Source: Oscillospiraceae bacterium (GTDB lineage: Bacteria > Bacillota > Clostridia > Oscillospirales > Ruminococcaceae). From it: a DNA stretch of 54,774 nt. Positions within the stretch are counted from its first letter, which is position 1. Each line of letters opens with the position of its first letter. The stretch is taken from assembly GCA_017460955.1 (NCBI GenBank), contig JAFTZY010000004.1, positions 1 through 54,774 on the forward strand. Direction: 5' to 3'. Below, piece after piece: positions 8,935 to 17,575 of this stretch. The position numbers and the translations under genes are program-made. The notes under the pieces are model-generated. The model did not search any database. It saw nothing but the letters and a program-made list of their open reading frames with translations, and was not told the DNA's origin.

Positions 8935-9340
8935 GCTGCTTTCGGCCCTCCGGGCGGCGCTCATGGAGGAGAGCGGGGTGCTCGGGCGCGTGTACGAGGG
9001 CTTTGACGGCCTGCCTGTATCGGAGAAGGCAGCGCCCGCCTGTGTGCTCCTGCCCGGGGATGTGCGGCTGCAAAGCCCCATCCCCGACAGCGGGGACGGG
9101 GTGGTGCCCTTTGAGGCACGCTTTGCCCTCGTGCTGCTCGATGCACCCGATACGCCCGGCAGTGTTCTCCAGGACCGCCTGTTCGATACCGCGATCCCGG
9201 CATTGCAGGCAGTGGGCGCACAGCTCTTTTCCGGGAGCTGTCCGCTGCCGAAGGCCGATCCCCTGCTCGGACGCATTGCACTGCGCGGGGAGTTCGTGCT
9301 CCGGGGACTGTATACGGCCTCGCAGGAGGTGAGCGCATGA
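8924..9340 (+). CDS. Phage tail-completion/minor-tail-like protein
   Basis: A 138-residue protein of unknown function starting inside its upstream neighbour and ending in an ATGA overlap with the next gene. Size and place fit minor capsid or tail terminator proteins of siphophage modules. The sequence has alternating strand-rich segments (PVSEKAAPACVLLPGDVRLQ) and no recognisable motif. The coupling to both neighbours argues that it is a true gene. Confidence 0.5.
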   Translation: MFSELLSALRAALMEESGVLGRVYEGFDGLPVSEKAAPACVLLPGDVRLQSPIPDSGDGVVPFEARFALVLLDAPDTPGSVLQDRLFDTAIPALQAVGAQLFSGSCPLPKADPLLGRIALRGEFVLRGLYTASQEVSA

Positions 9341-9711
9341 GTCTGACGATCCATCCGGTGACAAGCTATTCGGTGACGATCGGACAGCTCACGCTGCACC
9401 TGTCGGGGCTGCAGATCACCGGCAACCTCGAGGAAAAAACCACCGGGACGGTCACGGGGGAGACCGTGCGCACGGCACAGTATAAGCGGCTGCACCATAT
9501 CACGCTCCGGGGCGCGCTCTCACCCGAAACGGGCGGCCCGCAGACTGCCGCGGCCCTCATCGGGGCGCTGGGGAATCCCCATCTGCTCAATGTCGCAGGA
9601 CTGCGCTTTCGCAGTGCCGTGCTGTGCAGCTTCTCGGTGCAGATGGGACAGCTCTCCCCGGAGGCCGTGCTGGTGTTCAGCTTCCTGGAATACCCGGAGG
9701 TCAGCTCATGA
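9337..9711 (+). CDS. Small phage tail-like protein
   Basis: A 124-residue, strand-rich protein with regular Thr/Ser-rich strands (TIGQLTLHLSGLQITG and FSVQMGQLSPEAVLVFSF). This composition suits a tail-tube or distal-tail type of fold, but I do not recognise the family. It overlaps both neighbours by ATGA, so it is embedded in a translationally coupled string. Confidence 0.48.
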   Translation: MSLTIHPVTSYSVTIGQLTLHLSGLQITGNLEEKTTGTVTGETVRTAQYKRLHHITLRGALSPETGGPQTAAALIGALGNPHLLNVAGLRFRSAVLCSFSVQMGQLSPEAVLVFSFLEYPEVSS

Positions 9712-10628
9712 GTGCGCCGCTGCGGCTGTTCCTCGGCCGGACCGGGGCCTTTACGGAGATCCCGCAGATCCTGTCTATGCAGCTCGAGCGCGAGGCCTAT
9801 ACCCCCTATGAGAGCCTGAACGTTCTGTGCAGGACCGCACAGGCACCCATGGATGCCAATGAGGTGATCGTGCTGCACGGGGATCTGCCGGTCTATCAGG
9901 GACTGGTCGATGTGCTCAGGCTCGAGACGGCACAGCGCGTGCAGCTCCTGCGCATCGCCTCGAAGGGCTTTACGTCGCTCCTGACGCAGAATGAGCTTGC
10001 ACCGGGCCTGCATACCCAGCAGACGCTGCAAACGCTCATCGAGTCCTACTACACCTTCCCCCATGTGACGTATGAGAACTATCCGGGTACGGGGTACCTG
10101 TATGTGAATCCGGGCAGCTCCCTGTGGGACGGCGTGGCAAGCTTTGCCTACCAGTTCACGGGACATTATCCGTATGTCCGCGGCAACGGCATCTATGTGA
10201 CCGCCCCGTCGGACGGGACGCTCCACAAGGTCACGGACCTGCTTGCCCTCGGGGAGGAGCGCGATACGCGCCGTATGGTCAGTCACCTGCACATGGAGGA
10301 CATCTCCGGCACGCCCGATGCCTACCGGGAGACCAATGCACTGGCCGTGCCGCAGCAGATCGTCCGGCACCGGCACCTCTCCCTGGACCGCACCTTTCTG
10401 TATGCACCCGAGGAGGCGCTGCGCTGGCGCATCCGGTTCTCCAACCGGGGACAGTATGCAAAATATGTCCGGGCAGCGGGCTTCTATGATGCCCGGATCG
10501 GCGACCGGGTGCAGGCCGGGACCTGGATGCATGCCGATACGGTCTGCCGCGTGCGCATCGTTTTTGGCGCCGAGGGCTTGCAGACACAGATCTGGAGCTA
10601 TGACGACGGCTTTTATACCCTCAGTTGA
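9708..10628 (+). CDS. Phage tail protein, XkdQ/gpD-like
   Basis: A 306-residue protein with segments (YQGLVDVLRLE, LTQNELAPGLHTQQTLQTLIESY, then an NPGSSLWDGVASFAYQ region) that recall XkdQ/late-control-D baseplate hub proteins of PBSX-type elements. The start is the ATG overlapping the previous stop; an upstream in-frame ATG at 9624 would overlap that gene by about 90 bases. This is the last phage-type gene. No tape measure, sheath, baseplate wedge or fibre gene follows. Confidence 0.6.
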   Translation: MSAPLRLFLGRTGAFTEIPQILSMQLEREAYTPYESLNVLCRTAQAPMDANEVIVLHGDLPVYQGLVDVLRLETAQRVQLLRIASKGFTSLLTQNELAPGLHTQQTLQTLIESYYTFPHVTYENYPGTGYLYVNPGSSLWDGVASFAYQFTGHYPYVRGNGIYVTAPSDGTLHKVTDLLALGEERDTRRMVSHLHMEDISGTPDAYRETNALAVPQQIVRHRHLSLDRTFLYAPEEALRWRIRFSNRGQYAKYVRAAGFYDARIGDRVQAGTWMHADTVCRVRIVFGAEGLQTQIWSYDDGFYTLS

Positions 10629-10642
10629 CCGCACACGGACCG

Positions 10643-10675
10643 CCCCCCTTCTGCATAGAATGAGCAGAAGGGGGG
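10643..10675 (+). promoter_or_regulatory. Perfect 12-bp hairpin covering a ribosome site
   Basis: CCCCCCTTCTGC pairs exactly with GCAGAAGGGGGG across a nine-base loop. The right arm is the only Shine-Dalgarno-like stretch before the FeoA-like gene. No T run follows, so translational control is more likely than simple termination. Confidence 0.6.
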
Positions 10676-10684
10676 TGGATCTGT

Positions 10685-10912
10685 TTGTATCTCAGTGAGC
10701 TTGCACCGGAGGAGACGGCCGCTGTGACGGCACTGCATCTGCACGGTGCCGTGCGCGTGCGTTTGCAGGACATCGGCCTGTGCCCCGGCGTGCAGGTGGC
10801 ATGCGTTCACAGGGGCCGTGGGATCGCGGCCTACCGCATCCGCGGGTGTGTGATGGCACTGCGCGACCGGGAGTCCGCTCTTGTGGAGATCACGCGGGAG
10901 GATCGCCGGTAG
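10685..10912 (+). CDS. FeoA-domain protein (orphan)
   Basis: A 75-residue protein matching the FeoA SH3-like fold: LSELAPEETAAVTALH, then RLQDIGLCPGVQV, AYRIRGCVMALR and a terminal ALVEI. FeoA proteins normally assist the FeoB ferrous-iron permease or act as SH3-like partners, but no feoB lies in the window. It starts with TTG, nine bases after a G-rich ribosome site held in a hairpin. It follows the phage tail gene by 56 bases. Its end overlaps the convergent peptidoglycan-binding gene by 23 bases. Confidence 0.75.
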   Translation: MYLSELAPEETAAVTALHLHGAVRVRLQDIGLCPGVQVACVHRGRGIAAYRIRGCVMALRDRESALVEITREDRR

Positions 10913-11366
10913 CGAGCGCATTCCAGGTGGCACAGTCCACCACGCCCGTAGGAGGGAGCAGTGCCATGTGCTGAAAGCGCATGACCGCCGCCGCGGTGTC
11001 CGCATCATAGCGCCCGGTGATCTCCGGGGAGCAGCCGTATTCCTGCAAAAGTCCCTGCACGGCCAGTACCGCAAAGCCAGCATCCCCCTCCCGGAGGGGA
11101 TGCCGGAATACATAGAGCGGCTGCGGGGTCTGGGAGAGCATCTCCTGATAGACCTGTGTGAGCTTCTCCCAGGTGGCCGTGTTCACCTCCCCCGTCTCCT
11201 GCAGGCCGTAGGCCCTCTGGAAGGCCCGCACGGCGGCCTCGCAGCTCTCGTCAAAGATCCCGTCCGGGATGTGCCGGGGCAGGTCCCCGCGTGTACAGGC
11301 AATGCCGTACAGATAGTGCTGGAATTCCCGGATGTGGGAAGTCCTCTGTTCCTGCGTGTATGCCAT
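10890..11366 (-). CDS. Peptidoglycan-binding protein (two PG_binding_1 repeats)
   Basis: A 158-residue protein made of two peptidoglycan-binding units, each ending in the family pattern AFQRAYGLQETGEVNTATW and FQHMALLPPTGVVDCATW. No signal peptide or catalytic domain is visible. AGAGGAGG supports the ATG. It is the last gene of a three-gene minus-strand set and converges on the FeoA-like gene with overlapping ends. It probably binds cell wall or spore cortex together with the upstream SpoIID-like protein. Confidence 0.82.
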   Translation of the reverse strand: MAYTQEQRTSHIREFQHYLYGIACTRGDLPRHIPDGIFDESCEAAVRAFQRAYGLQETGEVNTATWEKLTQVYQEMLSQTPQPLYVFRHPLREGDAGFAVLAVQGLLQEYGCSPEITGRYDADTAAAVMRFQHMALLPPTGVVDCATWNALATGDPPA

Positions 11367-11379
11367 GCGCTGCCTCCTC

Positions 11380-12780
11380 TCATGTGCGGCGGATCGTGTA
11401 GCCCGGTGCCTGGTACGGGCGCTTGTCGCTCCCGAAGCGCAGATCCGCATACAGACCCGCGATGCCGTCCCAGGTCACTGCCCCCACCGCGCCCGTTTCA
11501 TTCAGGCCCGCATAGCGCTGGTAGGCAAGCACGGCACTGCGCGTGATCGGCCCGAAATAGCCGGTGTTGCGCACCGCCGGGATCGACGGGATCGTGTCGT
11601 GGATGTAGGTGAGGTACTCCTGGAGGATGCGGATGTGATCGCTCGTCATCCCCTCCTGGAGCACTGTGCCCGGGTAGGGGATGGGGACATAGGCGGATGC
11701 CTCCGACGGGATGGACTCGACAATACCCGCATAGGCCCGGTAGAGGGCATTCCAGGTCTCCTCATCGACCGTGCCCGTCTGCGGCAGGCCGTAGATGCGC
11801 TGGAAGGAGCGCACCGAATCACGTGTCGCCTCGTCAAATTCCCCGGTGATCTCGATGGGCAGGACATCCTCGTAATAGGCCCCCACCACGGCCAGGAAGT
11901 ATTGCAGGCCCCGGACCTGCTCGTTGTCGCTGCCGACCGAGAGCTCCCCCTGGTACTGCGTCGGGAATTCACCCGGCGCGATCCCCTCGGAATCGAGCTC
12001 CGCTAAGTGCTTGACGCTCGTGTAGATGTACTCGATCTTATACCAGGTCGCCTTATCGATGATCCCCGTCTCCGGCAGGTCGAAAATGCGCTGGAAGGCA
12101 CGGACCGCATCGGCCGTGGCCGCATCGAACTGCCCGTTTGCCTCGCCGATCTTCGGGAGTGCCGGGTAATTCCAGGCAATGCGTCCCAGGGCGATCTGGG
12201 CAGTCTGGACCGCCGGCCCCGATGCCCCCGGACCGAGGGGCTCCCCGGGATAGGAGGGCAGATTCGGGCGCACCGGTGCATTTTTCACAATGACAATATC
12301 CTCCCCGTAATAGTTTTGCAGGATCTCATAGGGCGTCAGGCCCCGCTTCGCAAGATCCACCGTGCCCCATTGGGACAGTCCTGCACAGGTCACGGTCGTG
12401 CCGTTGCAGAAGGCGGCAAAGAGCGGCTCGAGATTCCCGTCCCGGCGGATGTAATCATCGAACAGCTCATCGACCAGGCGGGAGATGTTGTCGTAGATCT
12501 CCCGGCCTTCAATGTATTTCTGGTCGTACTGCGTCACGCTCGTGATGTCGAACGGGTACCCCCGCGAGCGGTACCACTCGGTATAGACGCGGTTGAGCGC
12601 GAAGGAGACAATGGCGTAGATGTTCGCACGCAGGGCATTTTCCGGCCAGGTCGGGTAGATCTCGCTGGACGCGACATTCTTGATATACTCCGGGAACGGC
12701 ACCGTGACATCGGCGGCGCTCTCATCCGGGGCGCCCAGGTGTACGGTGATCGTCTTCGGGATGAACGGCTCGCCCGTCAT
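11380..12780 (-). CDS. SpoIID/LytB-like protein with three peptidoglycan-binding repeats
   Basis: 466 residues. Residues about 1-165 resemble the SpoIID/LytB lytic-transglycosylase region (ITVHLGAPDE, PFPEYIKNVASSEIYPTWP, TCAGLSQWGTVDLAKRGLTP). Three PG_binding_1 repeats follow, each with an FQR..GL..TG..D..TW signature. No signal peptide is visible, so it may act on forespore or mother-cell wall, or leave by lysis. Its start overlaps the upstream gene's stop by four bases. A role as a cortex or wall-remodelling factor, or as the lysis protein of the facing phage cassette, is inference. Confidence 0.82.
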   Translation of the reverse strand: MTGEPFIPKTITVHLGAPDESAADVTVPFPEYIKNVASSEIYPTWPENALRANIYAIVSFALNRVYTEWYRSRGYPFDITSVTQYDQKYIEGREIYDNISRLVDELFDDYIRRDGNLEPLFAAFCNGTTVTCAGLSQWGTVDLAKRGLTPYEILQNYYGEDIVIVKNAPVRPNLPSYPGEPLGPGASGPAVQTAQIALGRIAWNYPALPKIGEANGQFDAATADAVRAFQRIFDLPETGIIDKATWYKIEYIYTSVKHLAELDSEGIAPGEFPTQYQGELSVGSDNEQVRGLQYFLAVVGAYYEDVLPIEITGEFDEATRDSVRSFQRIYGLPQTGTVDEETWNALYRAYAGIVESIPSEASAYVPIPYPGTVLQEGMTSDHIRILQEYLTYIHDTIPSIPAVRNTGYFGPITRSAVLAYQRYAGLNETGAVGAVTWDGIAGLYADLRFGSDKRPYQAPGYTIRRT

Positions 12781-13625
12781 ACGGCCCCACCTCCTTCGGA
12801 AAAGACGATGGTGTCCGCATCCTGCGGCACATACAGCGGCAGGGGAATGAGCCGGAATTCCTGCCGGGAGGTCACGCCCGCAAAGATCGGCACATCCCGT
12901 GCCTCCTCCCGGAAATACCCCCCGGCAAAGATCCGGATGTCACACAGCGCATAGGGTGCGGCATTGTCCGGGTCCTGGGAGAGCAGGGCGGGCGGTGCGG
13001 GGAGCGTGACAGTCGGGGTGCGGCCGCTCTCGTCAGTGGTGAGCAGGTACTGGAGCTGGAGGGTATCGCCGATGCGCGTGTAGACCGTGACCTTCGCCCC
13101 CGGCACCGGAAATGCCGCATCGGCAGCGGAGGCCACGACATAGAGCGAGCCCTCGGCGGTGTTGCGGGCCTCGTATTCCTCCTGCGCCGTCCAGGCCTCC
13201 GGCACGGGCGGGGGCGGTGCGATGTAGGGCGGGAGCGTGGGCTCGGGGTAGGACTCTTCTTCTGACGCCGCTGTTTCCGGGAGCGTTTCCGGGCGCTCCT
13301 CCTCAGCGGGTGTCTCGGAAAGCGGTGCCGGGCGCTCCTCCTCCGGAAGCTCTTCGGGGAGGGCATCCTCCTGGGAGACGCCGCTTCTCTCCTCATCAAG
13401 GATGGCAGCGGCAGCCATCGCACGGGGCATCGGCGACCGAGGCGGTCCCGGCTTTGGCGGCGGGGGTGGGGGCTCCGGTCTTGGCGGCGGAGGAGGCGGC
13501 GGCGGAGGGAGTTCCGGTCTTGGCGGCGGGGGCGGTGCCGGGCGTGCGTGGGGGCCGCGCCGGCGGTACATGGCAAGGAGCTCCTCCCGGTACTGCCGGG
13601 CGAGCGCTTCAAAGGGTTCTTGCAT
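12777..13625 (-). CDS. Proline-rich protein with a C-terminal carboxypeptidase-regulatory-like domain
   Basis: A 282-residue protein. Roughly residues 30-70 are almost pure proline with spaced Arg and Glu, followed by an acidic, repeat-like linker (LPEELPEEERP). The C-terminal part has a beta-sandwich look (GAKVTVYTRIGDTLQLQYLLT, TTDESGRTP), as in CarboxypepD_reg/CNA-B-like folds. No signal peptide or anchor is visible. AAAGGAG supports the start at 13625. It heads the operon with the SpoIID-like gene, so a spore-coat or wall-scaffold role is plausible but not proven. Confidence 0.7.
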   Translation of the reverse strand: MQEPFEALARQYREELLAMYRRRGPHARPAPPPPPRPELPPPPPPPPPRPEPPPPPPKPGPPRSPMPRAMAAAAILDEERSGVSQEDALPEELPEEERPAPLSETPAEEERPETLPETAASEEESYPEPTLPPYIAPPPPVPEAWTAQEEYEARNTAEGSLYVVASAADAAFPVPGAKVTVYTRIGDTLQLQYLLTTDESGRTPTVTLPAPPALLSQDPDNAAPYALCDIRIFAGGYFREEARDVPIFAGVTSRQEFRLIPLPLYVPQDADTIVFSEGGGAV

Positions 13626-13763
13626 GGGAACACTCCTTTCCGGATAGAAAGTGAGAGGTAAGAATGGGCGGGGGAAGGGCCGATGCCGCAGCCCCATCAT
13701 CGTTCTCTCCTATAGGAAGAGGCAGGGCAGGCTGTTTCCCGGGCGTCCCCGAAATAGGGGGCA

Positions 13764-13834
13764 GGGGGCGAAGCCCCCAAAGCGGGGTACGGGGCCGCAG
13801 GCCCCGTGATCTCCCCCTCCCTTCAGGGAGGGGG
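13764..13834. repeat. GC-rich three-hairpin repeat element
   Basis: Three perfect stems occur in a row: GGGGGC/GCCCCC (13764-13778), CGGGGCC/GGCCCCG (13790-13806) and CCCCCTCCCT/AGGGAGGGGG (13813-13834). The first and last arms recur at 40475-40522, in the opposite orientation. Confidence 0.75.
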
Positions 13835-13913
13835 CAGGGGGTGGGCAGCTCCACCGTATCCCCCCTCTTTAGAAAATCTATGCATGCGGGGCGAAAAAAT
13901 GCCAAAAAAACTA

Positions 13914-13942
13914 TTCCATTTCCGTGCGGTTTGTGGTATAAT
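13914..13942 (+). promoter_or_regulatory. Extended -10 promoter for ppk
   Basis: TGG directly before TATAAT (13937-13942) makes an extended -10. The -35 region, TTCCAT, is weak. The ppk start lies 43 bases downstream. Confidence 0.6.
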
Positions 13943-13984
13943 AAAAGGGAAACCATAGAAAGAAACGATGGGAGGTCGTCAGAT

Positions 13985-16027
13985 ATGGGAAAAAAGCCGT
14001 ATTACCGGAACCGGGAGCTGTCCTGGATCGATTTCAATGTCCGTGTGCTGGAGGAGGCGGAGGATCCGACCGTGCCGCTGCTCGAGCAGCTGAGCTTTTC
14101 TGCCATTTACCAGAATAATTTGGATGAATTTGTCAGCGTGCGTGTGGGCACCATGCTCGACCGCGCCAAAACTGCCCCCAAGGAGCGAGACAGCCGCAGC
14201 GGGATGAAGCCCAAGGAGCAGGCCAGGGCCATGCTCGAGGCCATTGCTGCCCTCGTGCCAAGGAAGGACTCCGCGTATTTCCGCACCATGGAGGGACTGC
14301 GCAGCTATGGGATCGAGCATGTGCGCTTTTCCGACTGCGGTCCCGAGGAGCGGGCCTACCTCGAGCTGTACTTCAAGCGCGAGGTCAAGCCGCTGCTGTC
14401 CCCGATCGTTCTGGGCAGTCAGCAGCCCTTCCCCTTCCTGCGCAATAAGGGTTTGTATGTGGTTGCCGAGCTGTCTGCAAAATCCGGCCATACCCTCGGG
14501 CTCATCCCCGCATGGAGCTCCCGTGAGCGCATCATCCGGCTCGGCAAGACCGGCCGCTTTGTCCTCCTTGAGGAGCTGATCCTGCACTTTGCACCCCAGG
14601 TGTTCCGGGGGGCCAGGGTCATCGATGCCGCCGTGATGCGCGTCACGCGCAGCGGTGTCATTCGCTTCGGCTCGTCGGCCGATGATGAGGATACGGATTT
14701 CCTCGAGATCATGGAGGAGCAGGTCAGACGCCGCAGCAAGCTCGGTGCCGTAAGGCTCCAGATGAACAGTCCCTTAAGCGATGACGCCATGGAATATCTG
14801 CGCGGAAAGCTGCGCCTCAAGCGCCGTCAGGTCTTTTTTGAGGAAACACCCCTCGATCTGTCCTTTGTGTACAAGCTCCAGGACTTCACCAGTGCGCCGG
14901 AGCTGCTCTATCCGCCGCAGAAGCCCCAGAACCGCAGCGACATCTCCGCAAGAACGGATATGATGTCCCAGATCCGGGAGCGGGATCTGCTGCTGTCGTA
15001 CCCGTATGAGTCCATCACCCCCTTCCTGCGCCTGCTCGATGAAGCCGCGCTCGACCCGGATGTGGCCTCCATCAAGATCACGCTCTATCGCCTGGCGTCC
15101 AACAGCCGCGTCATCGATTCGCTCTGTCAGGCCGCCGAGAACGGCAAGGATGTGCTCGTGCTCGTGGAGCTGCGTGCCCGGTTCGATGAGGAGAACAACA
15201 TCCGCTGGGCCAAGCGCCTGATCGATGCGGGATGTACCGTGATCTACGGTCCGCATACACTCAAGGTACACTCCAAGCTCCTGCTCATCACAAGACGCTC
15301 CGGGAACGGCGCAGAGCATTTTGTCCAGGTCGGCACGGGCAATTATAACGAAAAGACCTCCCGCATCTATACGGATCTGTCCCTGATGACGGCGGATGCG
15401 CGGATCGCGGAGGATGCAAGGCATGTCTTTGACGCCCTGTCCACACAGAGCCTGGTGGAGGAGACAAGTGCGCTGTGGGTGGCACCGCTTTGCATGAGAA
15501 GCAAGATTCTGGCACTCCTCGATGAAGAGATAGAACACGCGAAAAACGGGGAGGATGCGTACTTTGCCGCAAAATGCAATTCCATCTCCGACAAGGGGAT
15601 CATGGACAAGCTCAGTGAGGCCTCCCAGGCGGGCGTGCGCATCGAGCTTGTGGTGCGCGGCGTGTGCTGCCTCATCCCCGGAGTGGAGGGGTACACGGAG
15701 AACATCCGGATCGTCAGCATCGTCGGCCGCTACCTCGAGCATAACCGCATCTACATAGCCGGCACACCGGAGCGCCGCCGTGTCTACATCAGCTCGGCGG
15801 ATCTGATGACCCGCAACACCAAGCACCGTGTCGAGGTGGGTGCGCCGATCTATGACCCCGCGCTGCAGGAGAAGGCGGTGAACATTGTCACACTGTGCCT
15901 CAAGGACAATGTCAAGGCAAGGATCGCCCAGAGCGACGGGACCTTCCGCCACTGCACCCCCGCCGCAGGGGACGATGCCGTGGATGCCCAGCAGATCCAG
16001 TACGATACGGCAGCCGGGCTCCGGTGA
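13985..16027 (+). CDS. ppk1: Polyphosphate kinase 1
   Basis: A 680-residue PPK1, normal length. It reversibly makes inorganic polyphosphate from ATP. The N-terminal YRNRELSWIDFNVRVLEEA block is diagnostic. The catalytic phospho-accepting histidine is H429 in KVHSK, preceded by VELRARFDEENNIRWAK. A second phospholipase D-like histidine region follows near STSAD-type residues (VYISSADLMTRN). GGGAGG nine bases upstream sets the start. The permease gene follows after 29 bp and is probably co-transcribed. Confidence 0.97.
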   Translation: MGKKPYYRNRELSWIDFNVRVLEEAEDPTVPLLEQLSFSAIYQNNLDEFVSVRVGTMLDRAKTAPKERDSRSGMKPKEQARAMLEAIAALVPRKDSAYFRTMEGLRSYGIEHVRFSDCGPEERAYLELYFKREVKPLLSPIVLGSQQPFPFLRNKGLYVVAELSAKSGHTLGLIPAWSSRERIIRLGKTGRFVLLEELILHFAPQVFRGARVIDAAVMRVTRSGVIRFGSSADDEDTDFLEIMEEQVRRRSKLGAVRLQMNSPLSDDAMEYLRGKLRLKRRQVFFEETPLDLSFVYKLQDFTSAPELLYPPQKPQNRSDISARTDMMSQIRERDLLLSYPYESITPFLRLLDEAALDPDVASIKITLYRLASNSRVIDSLCQAAENGKDVLVLVELRARFDEENNIRWAKRLIDAGCTVIYGPHTLKVHSKLLLITRRSGNGAEHFVQVGTGNYNEKTSRIYTDLSLMTADARIAEDARHVFDALSTQSLVEETSALWVAPLCMRSKILALLDEEIEHAKNGEDAYFAAKCNSISDKGIMDKLSEASQAGVRIELVVRGVCCLIPGVEGYTENIRIVSIVGRYLEHNRIYIAGTPERRRVYISSADLMTRNTKHRVEVGAPIYDPALQEKAVNIVTLCLKDNVKARIAQSDGTFRHCTPAAGDDAVDAQQIQYDTAAGLR

Positions 16028-16056
16028 CCGCACCCCCAACAGTTAGGAGTATCGAT

Positions 16057-17487
16057 ATGCACGAAACTGACGAAAAGGATCCGCAGCGCCGCGATGACTG
16101 GCACCGGCGTGCGGTCAATGCCCTGTGGACGTTCCTGACGGTCGCGGCCGCGATCCTGTTCTATTATCTGGTCCAGTATCTGGGGACGATCTCCAAATTC
16201 ATCGGCACAGTCCTCACAGGCCTGAGCCCCGTGATCTGGGGACTGATCTTCGCGTATCTGCTCATGCCGGTCGCCGTCTTTTATGAAAAGCACCTGCTCG
16301 AGCTCTTCCTGCCCAAGACGCGAGACCGCAGACGGACCGAAAAGCGCTGCCGGGCCGCCGCCGCCATCCTCATGCTGCTGTCCGCCGTGGCCTTCATCGC
16401 GATCCTTCTGTGGCTTATCATCCCGCAGATCTCGAGCAGCATCACCGGCGTCATCAAGAATCTCCCCGAGCAGATGGCCACCCTTGCCGAGGAGGTCGAG
16501 GGAAAGGTCTATTTTGACGAGCACACCGCCTTCGGGGCCTCCGCGAATGCCGCGATCCGCAGCGCCATGGACAAGGCGCTCGAATGGGTCTACAATGACC
16601 TGCCCGCCATGCTCACGGATATGACCTCGCAGTCCGGCGCCCTGTTCGGGTATGTCTTTACGGGCGTGAAAAATGCGTTCAGCGTGGTCTATAACCTCGT
16701 CATCGGTCTGATCCTGTCGGTGTATATCACCATCGACCGGGACCGCATGCAGCTCCAGGTCAAGCAGATGACCTACAGTATCCTGCCCACACAGACCGCC
16801 AGCCACCTGCGCAGACGCTTTGCACAGGCCAACAAGAAGTTCAGCAGCGCCATCCGCGGCAAGATCGTCGATTCCATGATCATCGGCCTGATCTGCTTTG
16901 TGGTCCTGCTCATCCTCAATCTTCTGCCGTGGTTCAGCTTCCCGTATCCGGTGCTGCTGGCCGTGATCGTGGGCGTGACGAACGTCGTGCCGTTCTTCGG
17001 ACCGTTCGTGGGCGGCTTCATCACAGCCGTGCTCGTGCTGTTCAATGACCCGCATATGGTCATCCCGTACCTCATTCTGATCGTGGCACTGCAGCAGTTT
17101 GACTGCAATTACCTCGATCCCCATATCGTCGGCGGCTCCATCGGACTGCGGCCGTTCTGGTCGATCTTCGCGTGCCTTCTCGGCTCGAGCGTGCTCGGCG
17201 TGCCCGGCTTCGTGCTCGGACCGCCCATCTTCGCCTTCGCGTATGAGTTCATCACCGACTGGTCCGAGGACCGCCTGCGTGCCAAGCATCTCGACGACCG
17301 CTTCGACATCCCGCCGGAGGAGGCGTTTGAGGACTTCACCGAGACCGCCGAGGACTTCACCGGCTCCCTCCTCCAGGAGGATAGCCCCGCAACCCCCGAG
17401 CCCCCCGCCGACCCGCCCCTGGCAGCCCGCCTGCTCGAAAGCGGACGGGAACGCTTCCAGAATCTGCTGCAAAAGCGCAAAAAATAG
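16057..17487 (+). CDS. AI-2E family permease (PerM/YdbI type)
   Basis: A 476-residue membrane protein with about eight hydrophobic segments and a large soluble loop between residues about 120 and 200. The signature region VIVGVTNVVPFFGPFVGG and the later NYLDPHIVGGSIGLRPF segment identify the AI-2E/UPF0118 family. Members export small molecules or exchange ions; the substrate here cannot be read. The C-terminal 70 residues are acidic and proline-rich. The start follows TTAGGAG. A bidirectional terminator lies 40 bp downstream. Confidence 0.9.
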   Translation: MHETDEKDPQRRDDWHRRAVNALWTFLTVAAAILFYYLVQYLGTISKFIGTVLTGLSPVIWGLIFAYLLMPVAVFYEKHLLELFLPKTRDRRRTEKRCRAAAAILMLLSAVAFIAILLWLIIPQISSSITGVIKNLPEQMATLAEEVEGKVYFDEHTAFGASANAAIRSAMDKALEWVYNDLPAMLTDMTSQSGALFGYVFTGVKNAFSVVYNLVIGLILSVYITIDRDRMQLQVKQMTYSILPTQTASHLRRRFAQANKKFSSAIRGKIVDSMIIGLICFVVLLILNLLPWFSFPYPVLLAVIVGVTNVVPFFGPFVGGFITAVLVLFNDPHMVIPYLILIVALQQFDCNYLDPHIVGGSIGLRPFWSIFACLLGSSVLGVPGFVLGPPIFAFAYEFITDWSEDRLRAKHLDDRFDIPPEEAFEDFTETAEDFTGSLLQEDSPATPEPPADPPLAARLLESGRERFQNLLQKRKK

Positions 17488-17526
17488 CGGATGCGCGGGT
17501 CCGAAAAGCCCCATACCAAAAAACAA

Positions 17527-17559
17527 ATGCCCCCTGAAGAGCGGCTCTTCAGGGGGCAT
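17527..17559. terminator. Bidirectional terminator
   Basis: ATGCCCCCTGAAGAG pairs with CTCTTCAGGGGGCAT around a three-base loop, between two convergent genes. Confidence 0.8.
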
Positions 17560-17575
17560 TGCAGTATTCCAGGGA

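Larger units (their letters stand above)
13626..13984. other. Intergenic region without a gene
   Basis: Holds short purine-rich repeats near 13644, the GC-rich multi-hairpin element and the ppk promoter. No credible coding frame was found. Confidence 0.7.

Noticed and set aside
13402..13647. Glycine-rich open frame on the plus strand opposite the proline-rich gene
   Set aside because: It is the antisense shadow of proline codons, with no ribosome site or independent support.
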